The notes beneath the pieces are model-generated. The model had not been told where the DNA came from. It made no database searches and was given only the letters and a program-made list of their open reading frames with translations. A DNA stretch of 57,041 nucleotides from JAMIFV01 sp035906055 (GTDB lineage: Bacteria; Pseudomonadota; Alphaproteobacteria; Rickettsiales; JABCZZ01): positions 1-57,041 of the forward strand of contig JAMIFV010000040.1 of the NCBI GenBank assembly GCA_035906055.1. The letters are read 5' to 3'. Below, in pieces: positions 24,345 through 31,680 of this stretch (the first letter of the stretch is position 1; the number at the start of each line of letters is the position of its first letter). The position numbers and the translations under genes were made by a program.

Positions 24345-26498
24345 ATGAACACCGCATCCACCACTTCCACACTGGCGCAGTTGCCTGCGCGCACCATTAC
24401 CACCAAGGGGCTTGTAGGGCTGGTGGCGCTGGTGGCGCTTGCGGGCCTTTGGCTGGTGAAAAGCTACGGCAGCGCCGAAGAAGAGCGCGAGATGCTGCGC
24501 TGGCAGAATAAACTGGGCCTTATAGCCGACAGCCGCGCAGCCGATGTGGACGGCTGGCTGGACAGGCATTTCAAGGAACTGGCGGGCGTTGCCGCGAATC
24601 CATCCTTGCAGCTTTACCTCACCGCGCTCATGAACACCAGGGGCGGGCAGGACGGCGGCATGCCCCCCGGCCTCATGGAAGAACCGGCGCAGGCCGTGTT
24701 CCTGCGTAACCTGCTGGTGATGACCGCCGACCGCATGCGTTTTACGGCGCGCCAGTCCAGCGAACTGGAAACGGTGAAGGCCAATGTAGGGCGCACTTCC
24801 GGCGTGGGGCTTGGCATCGTGGACAATAACGGCAAGATGATCGTCAGCACGCAGGGGCTGGGCGCACCGGACGCGGCTTTGAGTGAAAAACTCGCCCAAT
24901 CCCCTAAAGGCAGGCAGGCGCTTATCGACGTGTTCTATACTGAAAAGGGTGAGCCGAGGATGGGCTTTATCCTGCCGATCTATCCCATACAGGGCGACAA
25001 CACGCCGGAACAGCAGATCGGCTGGCTGTTCGGCATAAAAGTGGTGGACGAAGAACTGTTCCGCCTGCTGGCGCAGCCGGGCGTTAATGAAAAGACGCTG
25101 GAAGCCGTGCTGGTTCGCAAGGAAGAGGAAAACGTCGCCTATCTTAGCCCGGTTGCAGGCACGGCAGCCGCAAAGGCTGCAACAAAGCTTGCGCTCAGCA
25201 CGCCGGAACTGGATGCGGCCTATGCGCTGGCCAGCCCCGGCAAGTTCGCGCTCAAGCGTAATGCGCAGTCCAGCCTCGTGCTGATGACCAGCCGTGCGCT
25301 GGTGAACGCGCCATGGGTTCTGATGCTGCATATCGACCGCGACCAGGCGCTTGCCGACAGCGATAACTGGCGCGACAGCATGAAGTTCACTATGCTATTC
25401 GCGCTGGTGGCGCTTATCTGCAGTATCGTAGCCGCGTGGTGGTATGGGTCCTCGCGCCGCGCCACGTTGCTGGCCAGGCAGACGGCGATACTGGCGGCGC
25501 ATTCCATGTCGCAGGAGAAATTGCTGCGTCTGGTGAGCGACAACCAGCCCGAGCCAATCTTTATTGCCGACAACAGGCAACTGGTGCGTTTTGCCAATGA
25601 GAAGGCTGCCAGGCGCTATAACCTCACCACCGGTGAGATGCTGGGCAAATCGCTGGCCAGCCTCATGGGGCCGGAACTCGCCAAGGCGTATTCGCAGGCG
25701 AATGACTCCACGCTGAAGGAGGGCCGGGTCTATACCCGCGTGCACCGCATCGGCGTAGGCATTGAAGCGCGCACGCTCAGTTCCATCCATGTGCCGCTGG
25801 AGCATATTCCCGTGGAAGGGCTGGCTACCCCCACGCCCGGCGTGCTGGTGGTGGATCAGGACATTACTGAAGTGGTCACCGAGCGTGAGCGCCGCGAGCG
25901 CACGCTGCATCAGCTTATCAACACGCTGGTGAAACTGGTGGACGCACGCGACCCGTATTCCGCCAATCACTCGCAGGCCGTGTCGCTCACCGCGCGTGAC
26001 GTGGCGCAGGGGCTGGGTCTTTCGCCGGTGCTGGTGGAGACTGCGCGCATCGCGGGCAAGATCATGAATATCGGCAAAGTGGTGGTATCCGCAGAGATCC
26101 TCACCAGTAAAAAATCGCTGGAGAAAGACGAGTTGCAGGCTGTGCGCGACGGCCTTAACCGCAGCGTGGCACTGCTGCAGGGCATAGAGTTCGACGGTCC
26201 CGTAGTCAACACGTTGCGCCAGTGTGCCGAAAAAGTGGACGGTTCCGGCCCGCTGGGGCTTAAGGGTGAAGACATACTCATTACCGCGAGGATCATCGTG
26301 GCTGCCAACAGTTTCGTGGGTATGATCAGCCCGCGCTCCTACCGCGATGCGCTGAGCGTGGAACTGGCTACCGGTAACCTGCTGCAGAACGTGGATACGC
26401 AGTTCGACCGTAAAGTGGTGGTGGCGCTTATTAATTTCGTGGAGAACAAGAAAGGCCGCGAGATTTTGCTCGGACTGGTCAGCAAAAAAGCTGCCTAG
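24345..26498 (+). CDS. Membrane PAS/HD-GYP-like protein with degenerate catalytic motifs
   Basis: This 717-residue inner membrane signalling protein has TM1 at about 22-40, a periplasmic Cache-like sensor (about 45-345), TM2 at about 347-367, a PAS domain (about 390-510, PEPIFIADNRQLVRFAN) and an HD-GYP-related domain (about 520-705, LVDARDPYSANHSQAV). The domain keeps the framing helices, but the HD pair of HDIGK is Met574-Asn575 (KIMNIGK) and the GYP motif reads GSGPLGLKGED (633-643). Metal binding and c-di-GMP hydrolysis are therefore unlikely; a sensing or binding role is inferred. A strong AGGAG site precedes the ATG. Confidence 0.8.
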   Translation: MNTASTTSTLAQLPARTITTKGLVGLVALVALAGLWLVKSYGSAEEEREMLRWQNKLGLIADSRAADVDGWLDRHFKELAGVAANPSLQLYLTALMNTRGGQDGGMPPGLMEEPAQAVFLRNLLVMTADRMRFTARQSSELETVKANVGRTSGVGLGIVDNNGKMIVSTQGLGAPDAALSEKLAQSPKGRQALIDVFYTEKGEPRMGFILPIYPIQGDNTPEQQIGWLFGIKVVDEELFRLLAQPGVNEKTLEAVLVRKEEENVAYLSPVAGTAAAKAATKLALSTPELDAAYALASPGKFALKRNAQSSLVLMTSRALVNAPWVLMLHIDRDQALADSDNWRDSMKFTMLFALVALICSIVAAWWYGSSRRATLLARQTAILAAHSMSQEKLLRLVSDNQPEPIFIADNRQLVRFANEKAARRYNLTTGEMLGKSLASLMGPELAKAYSQANDSTLKEGRVYTRVHRIGVGIEARTLSSIHVPLEHIPVEGLATPTPGVLVVDQDITEVVTERERRERTLHQLINTLVKLVDARDPYSANHSQAVSLTARDVAQGLGLSPVLVETARIAGKIMNIGKVVVSAEILTSKKSLEKDELQAVRDGLNRSVALLQGIEFDGPVVNTLRQCAEKVDGSGPLGLKGEDILITARIIVAANSFVGMISPRSYRDALSVELATGNLLQNVDTQFDRKVVVALINFVENKKGREILLGLVSKKAA

Positions 26499-26580
26499 GC
26501 GAAAAGCTTTGCCCCGCCCCTTGATCTTGATGATATTCTCCTGCTTTCTCAGGATGGTATCAACAAAACTCAATCACGGC

Positions 26581-26609
26581 TTGACATATGGGCACTGCCT
26601 CCATACATT
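26581..26609 (+). promoter_or_regulatory. Sigma-70-type promoter of carA
   Basis: TTGACA at 26581-26586, a 17-nt spacer and TACATT at 26604-26609 form a good -35/-10 pair 24 nt before the TTG start of carA. This supports TTG 26634 as the start and a short leader. Confidence 0.55.
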
Positions 26610-26633
26610 CCGCAAAATTCCGAGGTTCCCGCA

Positions 26634-27887
26634 TTGTCCAGCGCTACTAAAAACCCTCTGCCTTCATCCCTGAACGCAGCCTTATTGCTTGCGGACGGAA
26701 CGGTATTTAAAGGACAGGGCATCGGTGCCGCCACCACCGTATTCGGAGAGATCTGCTTCAATACCACGATGAGCGGCTATCAGGAAGTGCTGACCGACCC
26801 CTCCTATAACGGTCAGGTCATCACCTTTACCTTCCCGCATATCGGCAATGTCGGCTGTAACCCGCAAGATAATGAAAGCGGCAGCGCCGATGGGGAAAGC
26901 GTTTCCCCCAATAACCATCTTGGCGCTTCAGGCTTGATCATCCGGGAGACTGTCACCACGCCCTCCAGTTTCCGCTCCGGCGAGCATCTGGACGCATGGC
27001 TTATCGGGCGCGGCATCGCAGGTATCAGCGGCGTGGATACGCGCGCGCTCACCCGCCATATCCGCAAAAACGGCGCGCAGAATGTGGCGATAGTGAGTGC
27101 TCAGAGTTCGGAGTTCGGAGTTCAGTTAAGGGAAGCGTATGAACAACTGCAAAAACATCCCTCATTAAAGGGACTGGATTTAGCAAGCAAAGTCAGTACT
27201 AAAAAAATCTATGAGTGGAATGAACCTCTTTGGGCACTGGACTCCGAACTCCGAACTCCGAACTCTAAAAACTACCATGTCGTGGCTGTCGATTACGGTA
27301 TCAAGCATAACATCCTGCGCTGCCTTGTGAGTTCCGGCTGCAAGGTGACCGTAGTGCCTGCCAATACGCCTGCCGCTGAAATCCTTAAGTTAAAGCCGCA
27401 GGGTATATTCCTCTCTAACGGCCCCGGCGATCCGGCGGCTACTGGTGTTATCGCGCTGCCCATCATTAGAGAGCTCATCGCGTCCGGACTGCCGATTTTC
27501 GGCATCTGCCTTGGTCACCAGTTGCTTGGGCTGGCGTTCGGCGGAGCCACGGAAAAGATGAAGCAGGGGCATCGCGGCGCGAATCATCCTGTGAAAGATC
27601 TGCGCACTGGCAAGGTGGAGATCACCAGCCAGAATCACGGTTTCGTGGTGAGCGAAAAACTGTCTGCCGATGTGGAAGTGACGCACCGCTCGCTGTTCGA
27701 CGGCACCATTCAGGGGCTGCGCCATAAGAGCAAACCCATTTTCTGCGTGCAGGGCCACCCTGAAGCATCGCCGGGGCCGCATGACAGTTTCTACCTGTTC
27801 GGGCAGTTCGTGGAGATGATGAAAAAAAGAGTTCAGAGTTCAGAGTCCGGAGTTCAGTCAAAAAAAGCTGGAGGCAGGAATGGTTGA
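26634..27887 (+). CDS. carA: Carbamoyl-phosphate synthase small subunit
   Basis: This glutaminase subunit supplies ammonia to CarB for arginine and pyrimidine synthesis. At 417 residues it is longer than the usual 370-390. The class I amidotransferase triad is Cys292 (FGICLGHQLLG), His375 and Glu377 (VQGHPEASPGPHD). The N-terminal family blocks LLADGTVFKGQGIG, TMSGYQEVLTDPSY and PHIGNVG are present. The TTG start at 26634 follows a good promoter. The extra length comes from repeat-encoded peptides in loops: a palindrome-encoded stretch near 80-98 (SADGESVSPNN) and heptamer-encoded stretches near 157-164 (SSEFGVQ) and 202-211 (SELRTPNSKN). Active-site blocks are untouched. Its end overlaps the next gene by 8 nt. 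Confidence 0.95.
   Translation: MSSATKNPLPSSLNAALLLADGTVFKGQGIGAATTVFGEICFNTTMSGYQEVLTDPSYNGQVITFTFPHIGNVGCNPQDNESGSADGESVSPNNHLGASGLIIRETVTTPSSFRSGEHLDAWLIGRGIAGISGVDTRALTRHIRKNGAQNVAIVSAQSSEFGVQLREAYEQLQKHPSLKGLDLASKVSTKKIYEWNEPLWALDSELRTPNSKNYHVVAVDYGIKHNILRCLVSSGCKVTVVPANTPAAEILKLKPQGIFLSNGPGDPAATGVIALPIIRELIASGLPIFGICLGHQLLGLAFGGATEKMKQGHRGANHPVKDLRTGKVEITSQNHGFVVSEKLSADVEVTHRSLFDGTIQGLRHKSKPIFCVQGHPEASPGPHDSFYLFGQFVEMMKKRVQSSESGVQSKKAGGRNG
26891..26910. repeat. Palindrome inside carA, related to the GC-rich element
   Basis: TGGGGAAA-GCG-TTTCCCCCA is in frame within carA, in a loop where family members usually run directly from 'PxD' to 'ARGLV/GLI'. The 17-nt core GGGGAAAGCGTTTCCCC is the exact reverse complement of the stem after the RND operon (20576-20592). 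Confidence 0.6.
27103..27123. repeat. Heptanucleotide repeat block in carA (first)
   Basis: Three units AGAGTTC, GGAGTTC, GGAGTTC lie in frame within carA. They are inverted relative to the block at 27239-27266. Confidence 0.85.
27239..27266. repeat. Heptanucleotide repeat block in carA (second, inverted)
   Basis: Four units GGACTCC, GAACTCC, GAACTCC, GAACTCT lie in frame within carA and are the inverted partner of the block at 27103-27123. The 115 nt between the two blocks encode ordinary CarA sequence. Confidence 0.85.
27828..27855. repeat. Heptanucleotide block upstream of the four-helix-bundle gene
   Basis: Four units AGAGTTC, AGAGTTC, AGAGTCC, GGAGTTC lie in the last codons of carA and 25 nt before the next ATG. 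The inverted partner is at 28258-28285. Confidence 0.85.
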
Positions 27888-28296
27888 TAAAGTCCAAAGT
27901 TACCGCGACCTGCAAGTTTGGCAAAAAGCGCGTGTATTGGTGAAGGAAGTTTACACCGTTTCGCAAGGCTTTCCGAAAGAAGAGCTTTATGGTCTTACAT
28001 CACAAATTCGCCGCGCAAGCGTTTCCATACCTTCCAATATTGCGCAGGGAAGCTCGAAAGGGTCTACGCGAGAGTTTTTAAGATTTCTTAGTATGGCCTA
28101 TGGATCGTTATCCGAAGTTGAAACTCAGTTATATCTTGCATGTGATTTGCAGTATTTTTCTGAACAGAAATTAGAAATGCTTATGAACATGACTGCGGAA
28201 TTAGGACGAATGTTGAATGGCCTTGATCGTTCATTGCATGCGCGTCTGCATCCCACCGAACTCCGAACTCTGAACTCCGAACTCTCTCATGCCTAA
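27880..28296 (+). CDS. Four-helix-bundle protein (S23/bacterial IVS family)
   Basis: This 138-residue protein matches the four-helix-bundle family named after ORFs in 23S rRNA intervening sequences. Motifs are YRDLQVWQKARVLVKEVY, FPKEELYGLTSQIRRASVSI, PSNIAQGSSKGSTREFLRFL and EVETQLYLACDL. Related proteins include the Avd accessory subunit of diversity-generating retroelements; most members have no known role. It lies between carA and carB and overlaps each by 8 nt, with a GGAGG site before its ATG. Its last 12 or so codons (ELRTLNSELSHA) are made of a heptamer block. Inverted heptamer blocks bracket the gene, which suggests insertion as a unit into the carAB operon. Confidence 0.9.
   Translation: MVDKVQSYRDLQVWQKARVLVKEVYTVSQGFPKEELYGLTSQIRRASVSIPSNIAQGSSKGSTREFLRFLSMAYGSLSEVETQLYLACDLQYFSEQKLEMLMNMTAELGRMLNGLDRSLHARLHPTELRTLNSELSHA
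28258..28285. repeat. Heptanucleotide block downstream of the four-helix-bundle gene (inverted)
   Basis: Four units GAACTCC, GAACTCT, GAACTCC, GAACTCT end 3 nt before the carB start. The inverted partner is at 27828-27855. Confidence 0.85.
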
Positions 28297-31200
28297 ACGC
28301 ACAGACATCAAATCCATCCTCATCATCGGCGCGGGGCCCATCATCATCGGGCAGGCCTGCGAATTCGATTATTCCGGCGCGCAAGCCTGCAAAACGCTGA
28401 AGAACGAGGGTTATCGCGTCATCCTCGTCAATTCCAATCCGGCGACCATCATGACCGATCCCGGTCTTGCGGATGCTACCTATATCGAACCGATCACGCC
28501 GGAATTCGTCGCCAAGATCATCGAAAAAGAACGTCCCGACGCGCTGCTGCCAACGATGGGCGGGCAGACCGCGCTCAACTGCGCCAAGGCGCTGGCTGAA
28601 AACGGCACGCTTGCGAAATACAAAGTGGAGATGATCGGCGCGAAGCTCGATTCCATCAACAAGGCCGAGAACCGCCAGCTCTTTAACGAGGCGATGGCGC
28701 GCATCGGGCTTGAAGTGGCCAAGAACGCCGTGGTGCACACGCTGGAAGAAGCGCGCGCCATCCTGCCGAAAGTTGGTTTGCCTGCCATTATCCGTCCCTC
28801 TTTCACGCTGGGCGGCACGGGTGGCGGCATTGCCTATAACAAGGAAGAATTCGAGCGCATCGTGGCTTCCGGCCTTGATGCATCGCCCACCACCGAAGTG
28901 CTGATCGACGAATCGTTGCTTGGGTGGAAAGAATATGAGATGGAAGTGGTACGCGACAAGGCGGACAACTGCATCATCATCTGCTCTATCGAGAATGTGG
29001 ACCCGATGGGCGTGCATACGGGGGACTCCATCACCGTGGCTCCCGCGCTCACGCTTACCGATAAAGAATACCAGATCATGCGCGACGCTTCCATTGCCGT
29101 GCTGCGCGAGATCGGCGTGGATACGGGCGGTTCCAACGTGCAGTTCGCGGTGAATCCCGCCAATGGCCGCATGGTGGTGATCGAAATGAACCCGCGTGTA
29201 TCGCGTTCCTCGGCGCTGGCGTCCAAAGCCACGGGGTTTCCCATCGCCAAAGTGGCGGCCAAGCTTGCTGTGGGCTATACGCTGGATGAAATCCTCAATG
29301 ACGTGACCAAGGCGACGCCTGCATCGTTCGAGCCGACCATTGATTATGTGGTAACGAAAATTCCGCGCTTCACGTTTGAAAAATTCCCCGGCACCGAGCC
29401 CACGCTCACCACCGCGATGAAATCAGTCGGGGAAGTGATGGCGATTGGTCGCTGCTTCAAGGAGTCGATGCAGAAGGCGCTGCGTTCCATGGAAACCGGC
29501 CTGACCGGATTTAACGACCAGCCGGGCGATGCGGAAACGCTGCGCTCGCAGATGTCGCTGCCCACGCCGCACCGCCTCTTGCAGATCGCGCAAGGTTTGA
29601 GGCTTGGCATCACGCGCGAAGAAATTTTTGCTATCACCAGATTTGACCCATGGTTCATCGAGCAGATCGACGAGATCGTGCAGGTGGAACAGGCGGTGGC
29701 AAGTGGCAAGTGGCAAGTGGCACATGAAGAAAACCTGCGTGCACTGAAGCGCATGGGCTTTTCGGATGCACGGCTGGCGCAGCTTGCAGGCAAACAGCCC
29801 GCCGATATTGCTGCGCTGCGTCAAAAACATAATGTGCTGCCCGTTTATAAACGCGTTGATACATGTGCTGCGGAATTTGAATCGCCGACCCCGTATATGT
29901 ATTCGACATATGAGAACATTGTTTTGGGGGGCACGCTGCCCCCATCTGCGGGGTCGTCGCAGAGTGCTCCTCCGGGGTTGCATGCACCAACCCAGTGCGA
30001 AGCAGAACCAAGCGACCGCAGGAAAATCATGATCCTCGGCGGTGGCCCAAACCGCATCGGGCAGGGTATTGAGTTCGATTATTGCTGTGTGCATGCCGCC
30101 TACGCGCTGCGCGAAGCGGGTTATGAGACCATCATGGTCAACTGCAACCCGGAAACGGTTTCCACGGACTATGACACGTCCGACCGTCTGTATTTCGAGC
30201 CGCTGACCGCTGAGGACGTTATCGCCATCGCGCGCAAGGAACAGGAGAACGGCACGCTGGTAGGCGTGATCGTGCAGTTCGGCGGGCAGACGCCGCTGAA
30301 ACTCGCACATGCGTTGGAATCCGCCGGTATTCCCATTATCGGCACCTCGCCCGATTCCATCGACCTTGCCGAAGACCGTGAGCGTTTCCAGCAATTGCTG
30401 CATAAGCTCAAACTTCGCCAGCCGGACAATTCCATCTGCCATAACACCGAAGAAGTGATGCAGACGGCGGAGAAAATCGGTTATCCGGTCGTGGTGCGCC
30501 CGTCTTATGTGCTGGGTGGCCGCGCCATGGCCATCATCCATGAAGCCCCTGCGCTCAAGCAATATATGCAGGATATCCGCCAGTCTTTCGGCGACGGCCC
30601 CATCCTTATCGACAGCTATCTTCGTGACGCCATTGAAGTGGACGTGGACGCGCTGGCCGACGGCAAGGACGTCCATGTTGCGGGCATCATGGAGCATATC
30701 GAGGAAGCGGGCATCCATTCGGGTGACTCCGCCTGCTCGCTGCCCGCCTACTCGCTGCCAAAAGCCATCATCGACGAGATACACAAGCAGACCGTGGCGC
30801 TGGCCACCGCGCTGGGTGTGGTTGGCCTGATGAACGTGCAGTTCGCGGTGAAGGACGATGTTATCTACATCCTCGAAGTGAACCCGCGCGCCTCGCGCAC
30901 CGTGCCGTTCGTGGCGAAATCCACCGGCGTGCAGGTTGCAAAAATGGCCGCACGCATTATGGCGGGCGAGAAGCTTAAAGACCTGCCTTACAAGGGCAGG
31001 GCCACCAAACATGTGGCGGTGAAAGAGGCTGTGTTCCCGTTTGCGCGTTTCCCCGGCGTGGATATCATCCTCGGCCCGGAAATGAAATCCACCGGCGAGA
31101 CGATGGGCATCGATACCGATTTTGCGCGTGCTTTCGCCAAGGCGCATCTGGGTGCCGGCGGCACCATACCCACCAGTGGCCGCGCGTTCGTGTCGGTGAA

Positions 31201-31576
31201 GGAATCCGACAAAGTGCATATCGTGGACTCAGTGAAGCTGCTGCTTTCCATTGGCTATGACGTGATCGCCACGCGCGGCACGGCGCTTTATTTGCAGGAA
31301 AAAGGACTCAATGTAAGCGTGGTCAACAAGGTGCGCGAAGGCCGTCCGCATATCGTGGACATGATGAAGGACGGGCATATCCAGCTGGTCATCAACACGA
31401 CCGAGGGCGCCAAATCCATCGCCGATTCGTTCAGCATCCGCCGCACGGCGCTGCTGGGCAAGATCACGCATTCCACTACGCTTTCAGGATCGAAAGCGCT
31501 GGTGCAGGCGATTGCCGCCATGAAGCAGGGCAAGGGGCTCGAAGTGCGCTCCCTGCAGGACTACTTTGCGGCATAG
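28289..31576 (+). CDS. carB: Carbamoyl-phosphate synthase large subunit
   Basis: This 1,095-residue enzyme (usual length about 1,075) makes carbamoyl phosphate from bicarbonate, ammonia and two ATP. The two homologous halves each have a pre-ATP-grasp and an ATP-grasp domain: first half from KSILIIGAGPIIIGQACEFD, second from KIMILGGGPNRIGQGIEFDY. The allosteric MGS domain occupies the last 130 or so residues (TGRAFVSVKESD onward). Two repeats interrupt it: a heptamer block at about 470-479 in the oligomerisation region, and a palindromic element at about 546-565 exactly between the halves, where other CarB proteins go straight from STYE to CEA. The ATG overlaps the preceding gene by 8 nt, so expression depends on the carA transcript. 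Confidence 0.96.
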   Translation: MPKRTDIKSILIIGAGPIIIGQACEFDYSGAQACKTLKNEGYRVILVNSNPATIMTDPGLADATYIEPITPEFVAKIIEKERPDALLPTMGGQTALNCAKALAENGTLAKYKVEMIGAKLDSINKAENRQLFNEAMARIGLEVAKNAVVHTLEEARAILPKVGLPAIIRPSFTLGGTGGGIAYNKEEFERIVASGLDASPTTEVLIDESLLGWKEYEMEVVRDKADNCIIICSIENVDPMGVHTGDSITVAPALTLTDKEYQIMRDASIAVLREIGVDTGGSNVQFAVNPANGRMVVIEMNPRVSRSSALASKATGFPIAKVAAKLAVGYTLDEILNDVTKATPASFEPTIDYVVTKIPRFTFEKFPGTEPTLTTAMKSVGEVMAIGRCFKESMQKALRSMETGLTGFNDQPGDAETLRSQMSLPTPHRLLQIAQGLRLGITREEIFAITRFDPWFIEQIDEIVQVEQAVASGKWQVAHEENLRALKRMGFSDARLAQLAGKQPADIAALRQKHNVLPVYKRVDTCAAEFESPTPYMYSTYENIVLGGTLPPSAGSSQSAPPGLHAPTQCEAEPSDRRKIMILGGGPNRIGQGIEFDYCCVHAAYALREAGYETIMVNCNPETVSTDYDTSDRLYFEPLTAEDVIAIARKEQENGTLVGVIVQFGGQTPLKLAHALESAGIPIIGTSPDSIDLAEDRERFQQLLHKLKLRQPDNSICHNTEEVMQTAEKIGYPVVVRPSYVLGGRAMAIIHEAPALKQYMQDIRQSFGDGPILIDSYLRDAIEVDVDALADGKDVHVAGIMEHIEEAGIHSGDSACSLPAYSLPKAIIDEIHKQTVALATALGVVGLMNVQFAVKDDVIYILEVNPRASRTVPFVAKSTGVQVAKMAARIMAGEKLKDLPYKGRATKHVAVKEAVFPFARFPGVDIILGPEMKSTGETMGIDTDFARAFAKAHLGAGGTIPTSGRAFVSVKESDKVHIVDSVKLLLSIGYDVIATRGTALYLQEKGLNVSVVNKVREGRPHIVDMMKDGHIQLVINTTEGAKSIADSFSIRRTALLGKITHSTTLSGSKALVQAIAAMKQGKGLEVRSLQDYFAA
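29696..29723. repeat. Heptanucleotide repeat in carB
   Basis: Three exact GTGGCAA units and a fourth GTGGCAC lie in frame in carB, encoding part of VASGKWQVAH. The unit is unrelated in sequence to the GAGTTC-type heptamers of carA. Confidence 0.9.
29926..29974. repeat. Palindromic repeat element inside carB
   Basis: The hairpin GGGGGGCACGCTGCCCCC (29926-29943) is followed by TGCGGGGTCGTCGC and GCTCCTCCG. The order and sequence match the copy in the oxidoreductase gene (48742-48814) and the reverse complement of the copy at 20758-20836. It is translated in frame as LGGTLPPSAGSSQSAPPG. Confidence 0.85.
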
Positions 31577-31680
31577 ATGTAACACCTCTGGTGTCTATTG
31601 ACATTTTTTATAACTATCTGTTGTTTTGTCTGTAAAAATTCCCTACTATATGTAGTGGTCTACACGGATTACACAGGTTT

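Noticed and set aside
27103..28285. The heptamer blocks as a CRISPR array or recombination array
   Set aside because: Units are 7 nt, directly adjacent, without spacers, and lie in coding sequence; no cas genes are present.
27880..28296. Diversity-generating retroelement (Avd-like protein)
   Set aside because: No reverse transcriptase, template repeat or variable repeat is seen near the four-helix-bundle gene.
29423..31219. 598-codon minus-strand open frame opposite carB (and similar long antisense frames opposite the transsulfuration genes, the TPR gene and pilC)
   Set aside because: They are shadows of GC-rich coding DNA: the opposite strand carries recognised proteins, and the antisense translations are rich in His/Arg/Gln with no family motifs.
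31580..31626. Terminator after carB or promoter of the TPR gene at ACACCTCTGGTGT...TTGACA
   Set aside because: The hairpin has only a 5-bp stem and the T-run is 9 nt away; TTGACA has no convincing -10 at 16-18 nt. Left unassigned.
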